DNA of 64,000 nucleotides, from contig CP006668.1 in NCBI GenBank assembly GCA_000471925.1, positions 2,790,001 through 2,854,000 of the forward strand, written 5' to 3'. The notes beneath the pieces are model-generated. The model was not told the DNA's origin and made no database searches. It worked only from the letters and a program-made list of their open reading frames with translations. Positions 1 through 7,708 of the stretch are shown piece after piece; position 1 is the first letter of the stretch, and each line of letters opens with the position of its first letter. The stretch is from Ralstonia pickettii DTP0602. GTDB taxonomy: Bacteria; Pseudomonadota; Gammaproteobacteria; Burkholderiales; Burkholderiaceae. A program made the position numbers and the translations under genes.

Positions 1-130
1 CGCGCAGCGTCAGCGCGGCATCGCTGTCGGCCACGGTAATACCGCCGACCTTGACCACGATCCGGCCGGAGGTCGGCGTGACAGTGATGGGATGGTCGGG
101 GCCGGGGATCCTGACTGGCTTGTCTGGCAT
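1..130 (-). CDS. DUF427 domain protein, N-terminal part (cut by window edge)
   Basis: Only the first 43 codons lie in the window; the gene continues beyond the left edge. The peptide begins MPDKPVRIPGPDHPITV and carries a glycine-rich IVVKVGG stretch, which is the characteristic start of the DUF427 family of small bacterial proteins of unknown biochemical role. The ATG is at 128-130 with a purine-rich GGAGAACGACG stretch just upstream. It is read in the same direction as the operon that follows, 132 bp away from the gamma-carbonic-anhydrase gene. Family call is by N-terminal resemblance only. Confidence 0.75.
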   Translation of the reverse strand, partial: MPDKPVRIPGPDHPITVTPTSGRIVVKVGGITVADSDAALTLR

Positions 131-262
131 CGTCGTTCTCCTGTGTGGCGTGGCGGCGATCCGGTGGATGCCGCGACGGGTGAATGCAGGACGATTCTAG
201 GCGCCGCGCGCATTGGCTGCACGGCAGCGCCCCGCTGCCTCAAAAGATATGCCGGATGCCCA

Positions 263-787
263 TCAGCCGATCTTCTCGAGCGCCACCCGGTACTGCGCGG
301 CACGGCGGACATAGTCCTCGGCATTTGCGCGCAGGCTCTTCACTTCGTCATCGGTCAGTTCGCGCACGGCCTTGGCGGGCGAGCCCAGGATCAGCGAGCG
401 CGGCGGGAACTGCTTGCCCTCGGTCACCAGTGCGCCGGCGGCCACCAGGGACTCGGCGCCAATCATCGCGTTGTTCAGGATCACCGCCTGGATGCCGATC
501 AGCGCGCCGTCACCGACGGTGCAGCCGTGCAGCATGGCCTGGTGCCCCACGGTCACGCCGGCGCCGAGCGTCAGCGGGCAACCGGGATCGGTATGCAGCA
601 CCGCGCCTTCCTGCACGTTGCTGCCGGCGCCGATGGTCACGGGCTCGTTGTCGGCGCGGATCACGGCACCGGGCCAGACCGAGACGTTATCGGCCAGTTC
701 GGCGCGGCCGATGATGGTGGCTTCGGCAGCGACAAAGGCGCTGCCGGCGATGGCGGGCGCGAGCTCGCCAAGCTTGTAGAGAGTCAT
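263..787 (-). CDS. Gamma-carbonic-anhydrase-like hexapeptide-repeat protein
   Basis: A 174-residue left-handed beta-helix protein with repeated [V/I]-G-x-x-x-x turns (residues about 12-140) and a C-terminal helix. H65, H82 and H87 sit at the spacing of the zinc ligands of the gamma-carbonic anhydrase/YrdA family (HTDPG, GHQAMLHGC). Such proteins form trimers with metal at subunit interfaces; many YrdA-type members have no measured anhydrase activity, so catalysis is not assumed. It is the last gene of the minus-strand operon, 34 bp after the Bug receptor gene, and is often found at the end of CoA-dependent catabolic operons. An acyl-CoA-linked role is conceivable but not shown. Confidence 0.85.
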   Translation of the reverse strand: MTLYKLGELAPAIAGSAFVAAEATIIGRAELADNVSVWPGAVIRADNEPVTIGAGSNVQEGAVLHTDPGCPLTLGAGVTVGHQAMLHGCTVGDGALIGIQAVILNNAMIGAESLVAAGALVTEGKQFPPRSLILGSPAKAVRELTDDEVKSLRANAEDYVRRAAQYRVALEKIG

Positions 788-821
788 GTTGTGGATAGTG
801 TGGATGGATGCGTGCGGTGCG

Positions 822-1811
822 CTATTCGACCTTGACGTTGGCCTTCTTCACCAATGCGGCGTAGCGCGTGGCCTCGCTGCGGAAGAAGCTGGCCGCGGCT
901 TCGGGCGTGCCGGGTTCGATCACGGTGCCTTGCTTCTTCATCGCCTCGAGCACTTCGGGCGAGGTGAAGGCCTTGGCAAAGGCATCGTGCACGCGCTTCA
1001 CTTCCGCGGGCGGCATGCCGGCCGGGCCGACCACGGCGAACCAGCCCGCGACGTTGTATCGGGGCAGCCCTTGCTCGGCGATGGTCGGGATCTCGGGCGC
1101 GGCCGCGGTGCGCTTGTCACCGCACAGGCCGATGGCGCGCAACGTGCCCGCCTTCAGATGCGGAGCCACGGCATTGAGCGCAACCACGCCCATCTCCACC
1201 TGGCCTGCGATCAGGTCGTTCAGCATCGGCCCGGTGCCCTTGTACGGCACGTGGCGCGCACTCACGCCCGCCTCGTCGAGGAACATCTCGCCGGCCAGGT
1301 GGATGATGGTGCCGTTGCCCGACGAGCCATAGTTGTAGCCGTCAGGCTTGGCCTTGAGCAGCGCCACCAGTTCCTTCACGTTCTTTGCCGGCACTTTCGG
1401 ATTGACCACCAGCACCAGCGGCGTGGCGCCGATCACACTGATCGGCGTGATGTCGCGGATCGCATCGAACGGCATCGAGCGGAACACGCTGGGATTGATC
1501 ACGTGGTTGTTCGAAACTAGCCCGAGCGTGCTGCCATCCGGCTGCGCCTTGACCACCGCCGCGGCGCCGGTGATGCCGCCGGCGCCGGGCAGGTTCTCGA
1601 TCACCACCGGCTGGCCGAAGGCCTTGCCCAGTGCCGGGCCGGCCGCACGGGCGATGGTGTCGACGCCGGAGCCGGCGCTGATCGGCAGGATCAGGCGCAC
1701 TGGCTTGCCGGTGCCGCCCTGGGCCAGGGCTTCGAAGCCAGGCACGGCCAGCGCAGTGGCGAACACGGCGGCCAGCGCCACTCCAGACTTGAGAAGGGTA
1801 CGGCGTTGCAT
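822..1811 (-). CDS. Bug family tripartite tricarboxylate transporter substrate-binding protein
   Basis: A 329-residue secreted receptor: residues 1-30 form a signal peptide (MQRRTLLKSG start, hydrophobic core, AxA-like end near ALA-Q), followed by the two-lobed Bug fold with the usual landmarks PVRLILPISAGSGVD, VVIENLPGAGG, a GSSGNGT segment and HVPYKGTGP. Bug proteins bind carboxylates in the periplasm and deliver them to TctAB-type carriers; no tctA/tctB is present here, so it may be an orphan receptor using a carrier elsewhere. It sits between a CoA-transferase gene and a gamma-CA-like gene, so its ligand is likely the acid activated by that CoA-transferase. The ligand cannot be read from sequence. 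Confidence 0.92.
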   Translation of the reverse strand: MQRRTLLKSGVALAAVFATALAVPGFEALAQGGTGKPVRLILPISAGSGVDTIARAAGPALGKAFGQPVVIENLPGAGGITGAAAVVKAQPDGSTLGLVSNNHVINPSVFRSMPFDAIRDITPISVIGATPLVLVVNPKVPAKNVKELVALLKAKPDGYNYGSSGNGTIIHLAGEMFLDEAGVSARHVPYKGTGPMLNDLIAGQVEMGVVALNAVAPHLKAGTLRAIGLCGDKRTAAAPEIPTIAEQGLPRYNVAGWFAVVGPAGMPPAEVKRVHDAFAKAFTSPEVLEAMKKQGTVIEPGTPEAAASFFRSEATRYAALVKKANVKVE

Positions 1812-1886
1812 GAGGTTGTCTCCGTATCGTTATCGTGATGTCGTTTTGCGGGCTGCCGCTGTGGCGCGGCATGCCCGTCGTGCCAT

Positions 1887-3047
1887 TCAGCCAACGCGGC
1901 CCTTGCCGAGCTGCGACAGGATCTCTTCGTTGTGCTCGCCGGCCCTGGGCAGCGGTCGGCGCACGCCGGGGCGGCGCCCGCCCATCAGCAGCGGCAGCAG
2001 CACCGTGGGCGTGGTCGAACCATCGTCGGCCTGCATCGGCACCAGTCCGCCGCTGGCGAGCAGGTGCGGATCGTCGAGTAGCTGGTCCGGGCGCACGATC
2101 GGCGCGTAGGGGATGCCGGCGGCTTCGAGCTTCGGCGCCAGTTCGTCGGAGCGATGGTGGCGCAGGATCGCGCCCAGCTCTGCGAGCAGTTGCGGGCGCA
2201 CGGCCACGCGTGAGGTATTGGTGGCGTACTCGGGCTTGCCGAGAAGCTGCGGGTGTTCGAGCACCTGGCACAGCGTGACGAACTGCTTGTCGCTGACCGC
2301 GCCGATAAAGAGCTGCTCGTCCCCGGCCAGCGTGAACACGTCATACACGCTCCACGCCGAGACGCGCGACGGCATCGGCGGCGGCGCCTCGCCGGTCATC
2401 GCGAACTGCTGCATATGCTGCGAGGCCAGGAACACGCAGTTCTCGAACAGCGCGCTCTGGATCTCCTGGCCGCGGCCGGTGCGGTCGCGTTCGCGCAGCG
2501 CGGCCAGCACGCCGATGGCGCCGAACATGCCGCCCATGATGTCGTTGACCGAGGTGCCGGCACGCAGCGGCCGCCCGCTGGGGCCGGTCATGTAGGACAG
2601 GCCGCCCATCATCTGCACGACTTCGTCCAGCGCCAGCCGGTTCTCGTACGGGCCGGGCAGGAAGCCCTTGTGCGAGACGTAGATCAGGTGCGGGTAGTCG
2701 CGCGACAGCGTGGCGTAGTCCAGCCCCAGTTTCTGCATCAGGCCGGGACGGAAGTTCTCCAGCAGCACGTCGCTCTGGCCGGCCAGCTCCGCGGCGGCGG
2801 CGCGCCCCTCCTCGGTCGTGATATCGAGCACCACGCTCTTCTTGTTGCGGTTGAAGGCGCGGAAGAAGCCGATGCCCAGGCCCGGCAGGTTGCGGGTCTT
2901 GTCGCCGCCGGGCGGTTCGACCTTGATCACCTCGGCACCCAGGTCGGCCAGGATCATGCCGCAGGTGGGGCCCATCACCATATGCGTGAATTCGACCACG
3001 CGGATGCCGGCGAGCGGCAGGGAGTTGCTGTTGCTGTCTTGGGTCAT
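1887..3047 (-). CDS. CaiB/BaiF family III CoA-transferase
   Basis: A 386-residue family III CoA-transferase starting MTQDSNSNSLPLAGIRVVE. Family marks include VVEFTHMVMGPTCGMILADLG, VLLENFRPG and the GTSVNDIMGGMFG segment, which carries the aspartate expected to form the acyl anhydride with substrate (D in SVND). The start at 3047 is preferred over an upstream ATG (3113) because the latter would run into the lyase gene, whose stop lies at 3056. With the adjacent lyase this suggests activation of a hydroxy-dicarboxylic acid to its CoA ester and then retro-aldol cleavage. Substrate unknown. Confidence 0.9.
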   Translation of the reverse strand: MTQDSNSNSLPLAGIRVVEFTHMVMGPTCGMILADLGAEVIKVEPPGGDKTRNLPGLGIGFFRAFNRNKKSVVLDITTEEGRAAAAELAGQSDVLLENFRPGLMQKLGLDYATLSRDYPHLIYVSHKGFLPGPYENRLALDEVVQMMGGLSYMTGPSGRPLRAGTSVNDIMGGMFGAIGVLAALRERDRTGRGQEIQSALFENCVFLASQHMQQFAMTGEAPPPMPSRVSAWSVYDVFTLAGDEQLFIGAVSDKQFVTLCQVLEHPQLLGKPEYATNTSRVAVRPQLLAELGAILRHHRSDELAPKLEAAGIPYAPIVRPDQLLDDPHLLASGGLVPMQADDGSTTPTVLLPLLMGGRRPGVRRPLPRAGEHNEEILSQLGKGRVG

Positions 3048-3055
3048 CTTGCGTC

Positions 3056-4003
3056 TCAGAAAGCGGCGCCAGCATGCTGGGCCGGGAAAGTCTTGGGCAG
3101 GCCGGCGCGCCACAGCGTGCCGTGCAGGGTTTCATCCTTGAGCCAAGCGGCGACGTCTTCACGCAGCGCCAGCAGGCGGGCGATGTCGACACCAGTGTCG
3201 ATGCCCATGCTGCCGAGCATGTAGGCAAGGTCTTCGGTCGCAACGTTGCCGCTGGCGCCGGGCGCATGCGGGCAGCCGCCGATGCCGGCCAGGCAGGCAT
3301 CGAAGCGCGTCACGCCCGCGTCCAGCGCGGCGTGGACATTGGCCAGCCCGAGTCCGCGGGTGTCGTGGAAATGGCCACACCAGAAGCGCTCGCCGGCGAT
3401 CTCGACGGCGCGCGCGAACAGCTCGCGCACCATGCGCGGATCGGCATAGCCGACGGTATCGGCCAGGCTGACGCGGTCGGCGCCGGCGTCGAGCAGCGCC
3501 TGCATCAGGCGCAGCACCTCGTCGGGATCGACGTGACCTTGCAGCGTGCAGCCGAAGGCGGTGCCGACGCCGCCTTCGATCAGCGTCCTGGCGCCGCTGG
3601 CATCGCGCGCCGCGCGGATGCGCGCCACTTCGGCCACCACCTCGTCGGGCGTCTTGCGCAGGTTGGCCAGGCTGTGCGCATGGCTGGCCGACAGCGGTAC
3701 GATCATCAGGTCGGCGCCGCTGGAGAGCGCATCCTGCGCACCGCGCAGGTTGGGCACCAGCACCGAGACGAACAGGCCGGGCAGCGTGCGGGCGAAGGCC
3801 ACCAGCTCGGCGGTATCGGCCAGTTGCGGCAGCAGGCGAGCGGGCACGAACGAGCCCACTTCCAGCTCGCGCAGGCCAGCGGCGTGGGCGCCGCGGATCC
3901 ACGCCTGCTTGCTTGCGGTGGGCAGGATGGTGCGGATGCTTTGCAGGCCGTCGCGCAAGCCGACTTCGCGGATTACGGCATGGCGGGGGATAGGGGCGGT
4001 CAT
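3056..4003 (-). CDS. Hydroxymethylglutaryl-CoA lyase-like enzyme
   Basis: A 315-residue HMGL/DRE-TIM metallolyase TIM barrel. REVGLRDGLQ near residue 11 supplies the catalytic Arg-Asp pair, GHFHDTRGLG supplies metal-binding histidines, and GIGGCPHAPGASGN is the family's flexible-loop signature with the catalytic cysteine. HMG-CoA lyases cleave 3-hydroxy-3-methylglutaryl-CoA to acetoacetate and acetyl-CoA; close relatives split citramalyl-CoA or other 3-hydroxy-acyl-CoAs. It is the first gene of the operon and lies opposite the LysR gene at 4217. A two-step CoA-transfer then cleavage pathway with the next gene is inferred; HMG-CoA versus citramalyl-CoA cannot be decided here. Confidence 0.85.
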   Translation of the reverse strand: MTAPIPRHAVIREVGLRDGLQSIRTILPTASKQAWIRGAHAAGLRELEVGSFVPARLLPQLADTAELVAFARTLPGLFVSVLVPNLRGAQDALSSGADLMIVPLSASHAHSLANLRKTPDEVVAEVARIRAARDASGARTLIEGGVGTAFGCTLQGHVDPDEVLRLMQALLDAGADRVSLADTVGYADPRMVRELFARAVEIAGERFWCGHFHDTRGLGLANVHAALDAGVTRFDACLAGIGGCPHAPGASGNVATEDLAYMLGSMGIDTGVDIARLLALREDVAAWLKDETLHGTLWRAGLPKTFPAQHAGAAF

Positions 4004-4100
4004 GGTTTGGGGCTTCGGGAAAGGCCCCGCGGAGGAGGCGACGGAAGAACTCTATGAGTTTCTGGCGACAAGCTGAAGCGGTGATTTATGCACGATAACG

Positions 4101-4153
4101 TTCCGAATCGGAAAGTCTCTAAAGCGCCACTGCCATACCTGCGGGAATTCCCG
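4101..4153. promoter_or_regulatory. Two palindromes in the lyase/LysR divergent region
   Basis: The 213-bp divergent spacer holds two perfect dyads: TTCCGAATCGGAA at 4101-4113 and CGGGAATTCCCG at 4142-4153. The first also fits the loose T-N11-A rule for LysR-family boxes. Both lie upstream of the LysR start (4217) and the operon start (4003), where autoregulator/activator sites are expected. Assignment to this LysR protein is inference from position. Confidence 0.45.
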
Positions 4154-4216
4154 AATGAGCCGATAAAGCACCCATATCGCGGCTACCATTCCATTCCGGA
4201 AACACCGACGCCCCCA

Positions 4217-5182
4217 ATGCGAGATCTCGACCTCACCACGCTGCGCCTGTTCGTCGCCGTCTGCGAAACCCGTAATATGGCGCGCGCGGGCGAGCAGGAA
4301 CATATTGTCGCTTCCGCCATCAGCAAGCGCCTGGCGCAGCTGGAAGAGACCGTCGGCGCCACGCTGCTGGAACGCCGCCGCCGCGGCGTGATCCCCACGC
4401 CCGCCGGCGAGATGGTGCTGGCGCATGCGCGCGCGATGCTGGCCGCGGCGGATCGCGTGGCCCGGGACATGGCGGACTACGGCTCCGGCATCCGCGGGCA
4501 GGTGCGGCTGCTGGCCACGGTGTCGTCGATGGCGGAATCGCTGCCCGACGACATCGCCGCGTTCCTGCAGCAGCCGGAACACCGCGACGTGCGCGTCACC
4601 GTGGAGGAGAGCCTGAGCAGCGACGTGGTGCGCGCCTTGCGCGAGGGCTCGGCGCCGCTTGGCATCTGCTGGGATGCGGCGGACCTGGAGGGCTTCGAGA
4701 CCCGGCCCTACCGCGCCGACCACCTGGCGGCGGTGGTGCACGCCGGGCATCCGCTGGCCGGGGCGTACGATTGCCTGTTCGAAGACACGCTCGGCTACGA
4801 CCATATCGGCATGCCCGCCCAGACGGCGGTGCAGACCATGCTGACGCGCTATGCCGCGATCCTGGGCCGGCGCATCGCCTACCGCGCGGTGGTATCGACC
4901 TTCGACGCGGCGCTGCGCTGCGTGCGCGCGGAACTCGGCATCACCATCATCCCGGCCGAGATCGCCGCGCCAATCGCCGCCACCTTTGGCTTGCGCGTGA
5001 TCCCGCTGCGCAATGACTGGGCGCGGCGGCGCTTTGCGATCTGCTTCCGCGACCTTGAGCTGCTCTCGCCTGCGGCGCGGCTGCTGGTGGCGTTTCTCGA
5101 ACGGACGGCGGCGGCACCGGTGATCGCGGGCGTTGAGCCGGAAGCACCGCGACGCAAGCCACCACGGCAGCACAAGCCGTAA
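4217..5182 (+). CDS. LysR-type transcriptional regulator
   Basis: A 321-residue LysR protein: winged helix-turn-helix at residues about 1-62 (MRDLDLTTLRLFVAVCETRN, then SAISKRLAQLEETVGATLLER) and a co-inducer-binding domain after that. ATG 4217 is chosen because it gives the standard LysR N-terminus; the longer reading frame from 4088 would add 43 residues lying in the promoter region. It is transcribed away from the lyase/CoA-transferase/Bug operon, the usual arrangement for a regulator of that operon. The C-terminus has a basic, proline-rich tail. Inducer is probably the acid or CoA intermediate handled by the operon. Confidence 0.9.
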   Translation: MRDLDLTTLRLFVAVCETRNMARAGEQEHIVASAISKRLAQLEETVGATLLERRRRGVIPTPAGEMVLAHARAMLAAADRVARDMADYGSGIRGQVRLLATVSSMAESLPDDIAAFLQQPEHRDVRVTVEESLSSDVVRALREGSAPLGICWDAADLEGFETRPYRADHLAAVVHAGHPLAGAYDCLFEDTLGYDHIGMPAQTAVQTMLTRYAAILGRRIAYRAVVSTFDAALRCVRAELGITIIPAEIAAPIAATFGLRVIPLRNDWARRRFAICFRDLELLSPAARLLVAFLERTAAAPVIAGVEPEAPRRKPPRQHKP

Positions 5183-5317
5183 GCGCGCAACTTCCTGTGC
5201 GTTTCGAGGGTTAGCCCGGGGCAATTTCGCAAGCATATGTTGGTCGGCGTTTTGTAGACTGGCTTGCGTCTTTTCTGATCCGATCATGCGCGCCGCCATG
5301 GCGCAGGAGCCCCCAAA

Positions 5318-6010
5318 ATGAACTTCAACGGCAAGAACGTATTGATCACCGGCGCGCGCGGCAACCTCGGCCGCGCGGTGGCGCAGGCTTTCGCCCAGGC
5401 GGGCGCGCGGGTGGTGCTGCTGGATCGGCATGCGGCCCCGCTGCCCGAGGCCGGCAACGGCCACGTGGCGTTGCAGACGGACCTGCTCGATGCCGCGCAG
5501 CTCGGACAAGCCGTGCAGCAGGCGATCCAGGCATGCGGGCGCATCGACGTGGTCTGCAACCTGGCCGGCGGCTTCGCCATGGGTCCGGCCGTGCATGAGA
5601 CCGACGCCGCGGCCTGGGACCACCTGTTCGACATGAACGTGCGCACCGTGCTGAACCTGGCGCGCGTGGTGGTGCCGCATATGCTCGAAGCCGGTGGCGG
5701 CAGCATCGTCAACGTCGGCGCCAACTCCGCCGCGCGCGGCCTTGCCCAGATGGGCGCCTACTGCGCCTCCAAGGACGCGCTGGCGCGCGTGACCGAATCG
5801 ATGTCGGCCGAGTTGCGCGACCGCGGCATCCGCGTCAACGCGGTGCTGCCCAGCATCCTCGATACGCCGGAGAACCGCCAGGCCATGCCGGATGCCGAGC
5901 ACGCGCGCTGGGTCGGCCTGGATGCGCTGGCCGACGTGATCCTGTTCCTCGCGTCCGATGCCGCGCGTGCGGTGCAAGGCGCGCTGGTGCCGGTGGTCAA
6001 CCGCGCCTGA
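5318..6010 (+). CDS. Short-chain dehydrogenase/reductase
   Basis: A 230-residue classical SDR. The nucleotide motif appears as ITGARGNLGRAV (TGxxxGxG variant), the NNAG-like motif as CNLAGG, and the catalytic centre as Y147-CASK, with serine in NVGANSAARG. The glycine pattern is a little unusual (TGARGNLG). The C-terminal PVVN-R resembles the family's closing strand. The ATG follows AGGAGCCCCCAAA. It follows the LysR gene by 135 bp in the same direction and may belong to the same catabolic unit, but no pathway step can be assigned. Confidence 0.88.
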   Translation: MNFNGKNVLITGARGNLGRAVAQAFAQAGARVVLLDRHAAPLPEAGNGHVALQTDLLDAAQLGQAVQQAIQACGRIDVVCNLAGGFAMGPAVHETDAAAWDHLFDMNVRTVLNLARVVVPHMLEAGGGSIVNVGANSAARGLAQMGAYCASKDALARVTESMSAELRDRGIRVNAVLPSILDTPENRQAMPDAEHARWVGLDALADVILFLASDAARAVQGALVPVVNRA

Positions 6011-6125
6011 CGCGCGGCTTGCGCGCGGCGAGGTGGCGGCGGAGGCGTTGATGAAGATGTTGAAGTGAAGATGGCGCGCGTCGCCCGGCGCCGGTTTGCT
6101 CCCCCACCCCTCTCCCACGCGCGGG

Positions 6126-7624
6126 CTTGCCTTTACCCACAACTTCCGGCGGCTTACTCGTTTTTCTGGAAGATCCGATACATTTCGGTGATTTCGTGCA
6201 AAACGAGGAAGCCGCGCCAGAGGACAGTAGCACCGGGGGGATCGTCGTTTTTGCGACCCAGGTAGCCACCGAGCTTGGCGACCCAAAGGACCGCTTCGCT
6301 GAGTTTGGGTGCCTGCTCTGGTGGCTTGGTTGTGCCGTGCGTGCGGCAGTACAAGGCCTGCCATTCGAGCGATTGCAGTAGCACCGAGCAAGGGATATCG
6401 GCTTCGAGCCGGCCCAGCATAGTTGCGTACAAGATGCGCCAGCCGATTACGGCGAACAGCGCCGTGGCCCGCAGGAACCGCTCCAGCGTCCCGAACTGCC
6501 GGGCTTCGATCTGGCAGCCACTTTTCAGGACACGATGCCAGGATTCAATGGTCCAGCGACGGGCGTACCAGCTCAGCCGTTCGAGCACATCTTCCAGCGT
6601 TTGGGTGGGCATTGAACTGAGCAACATCCATTCGAGCGGCTCAACGCCTTCGGGCGGGTCGAGTTCCAGCGCGTGAATGGCAAATACTTCGAGACTCGGT
6701 AGGGCCTCTGCACCGCGGCTGCGCGGCGGTCGCAGTTGGACGGGCACACAGCGCAAAGCCAGTCGGGCGCTACGCGCCTGCCTGGCGCCGCTCCTGGGCA
6801 CGTGCAGTACGGTCTCCCCAAGTACAGGAGCCGCAGCAACCGTCTCCCACAGATACTTCTCTGGGTGGTCCACGCCTCGATTCCAGGCGGCCCGCACCAA
6901 CCAGTCCACCCCCGCTGGGCGCGGCGCCAGGAACACGTCATACACATCGCCCTCGCGATCGCTGACGGCAACAAGGTGCGTGTCCGGACACTGCATCTTG
7001 AGCGGCTCAAGGCATTCCAGCCCCTCCAGCCACTTCACGCTTTCCTTGTCACGAATGGACAGCGCCCGGCGCTGCCTGGCCTTGCCCGAGTCTTGCGGCG
7101 CACGCACCCACGTCTTCATGCTCAACACGCCCAGTGGCAGACCCTCAGGCGTCACCGCCAGCACGCTGTGCAACATGAATCCGTGCAAATTGCCGCCCGT
7201 GCCGTGACCAAGTCCCTCAGTCGCGGGCAAATTTGCCAGATTGAATTCCGTGGTGTCCTGCACCGCCAATACGACAGGTACCTGCTGCATGCGACCCACG
7301 GTTTGAGTGACGTGGCTCGCCAGTATTCCGTCCGGGTCAACCGCCTCATTATCAAAGAAGCGATATGCTGCCTTGAGTTGGGCACCACTCAAGGCCTGCG
7401 GGAACGAAACATGGGCTTTTTGCGCCAGTCCGCGCGCCAATGCCACAAGGCGCTGCGTGCGACGTGCATCGCCCAATTGAGCGCCACCGAATTCGTCGCT
7501 GGCCCAGTCTTCCAGATCTTCCGTATCAGGCAAAATTGCCACCACTGATTGTCAACTTCACCCGAAGTTAACACCGTCCAATCCGGTTTACAACCTTTCC
7601 TGTCGAGATGTGGGTAAAGGCAAG
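6126..7624 (-). mobile_element. Complete IS4-family insertion sequence, about 1.5 kb
   Basis: The 1499-bp element carries one transposase gene. Its ends match over 16 bp in inverted orientation: CTTGCCTTTACCCACA at 6126-6141 and its complement at 7609-7624. A 10-bp direct repeat CACGCGCGGG flanks it at 6116-6125 and 7625-7634, which is the target duplication. Intact ends, intact duplication and a full transposase frame point to a recent, potentially active insertion. IS4-family elements move by cut-and-paste through hairpin-ended intermediates. Confidence 0.93.
6154..7545 (-). CDS. IS4-family (IS50/Tn5-like subgroup) DDE transposase
   Basis: A 463-residue transposase. Residues about 13-35 match the Tn5-type DNA-binding segment (DWASDEFGGAQLGDARR). 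The DDE triad is visible as D97 (VQDTTEF), D196 (SDREGD) and E334, the last inside a perfect Y-(2)-R-(3)-E-(6)-K signature (Y327, R330, E334, K341). D97 falls at the same residue number as in Tn5 transposase, and spacing is similar. No frameshift or premature stop is present, so the protein should be functional. It runs opposite to the SDR gene. Base composition is lower in GC than its neighbours, consistent with transfer. Confidence 0.95.
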   Translation of the reverse strand: MVAILPDTEDLEDWASDEFGGAQLGDARRTQRLVALARGLAQKAHVSFPQALSGAQLKAAYRFFDNEAVDPDGILASHVTQTVGRMQQVPVVLAVQDTTEFNLANLPATEGLGHGTGGNLHGFMLHSVLAVTPEGLPLGVLSMKTWVRAPQDSGKARQRRALSIRDKESVKWLEGLECLEPLKMQCPDTHLVAVSDREGDVYDVFLAPRPAGVDWLVRAAWNRGVDHPEKYLWETVAAAPVLGETVLHVPRSGARQARSARLALRCVPVQLRPPRSRGAEALPSLEVFAIHALELDPPEGVEPLEWMLLSSMPTQTLEDVLERLSWYARRWTIESWHRVLKSGCQIEARQFGTLERFLRATALFAVIGWRILYATMLGRLEADIPCSVLLQSLEWQALYCRTHGTTKPPEQAPKLSEAVLWVAKLGGYLGRKNDDPPGATVLWRGFLVLHEITEMYRIFQKNE

Positions 7625-7708
7625 CACGCGCGGGAGAGGGGTGCGTTTGCCTGGCGTAATGGCCCTCCCTGAATCGCATGAGCCTGCGATACGCCGGCAT
7701 ACGAAGAC

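Larger units (their letters stand above)
6105..7643. repeat. Hairpin target site split by the IS4 element
   Basis: The flanks of the insertion sequence form a perfect 12-bp inverted repeat: CACCCCTCTCCC at 6105-6116 and GGGAGAGGGGTG at 7632-7643. Removing the element and one copy of the 10-bp direct repeat restores a hairpin with the 6-nt loop ACGCGC. It resembles the GC-rich extragenic palindromes and terminators common between convergent genes in such genomes; here the SDR gene (plus) and acylase gene (minus) converge on it. Confidence 0.8.

Noticed and set aside
4052..6391. 779-codon open frame antisense to the LysR and SDR genes
   Set aside because: Its protein is low-complexity (Arg/Ala/His-rich) and follows the GC pattern of the real genes on the other strand; no domain is visible.
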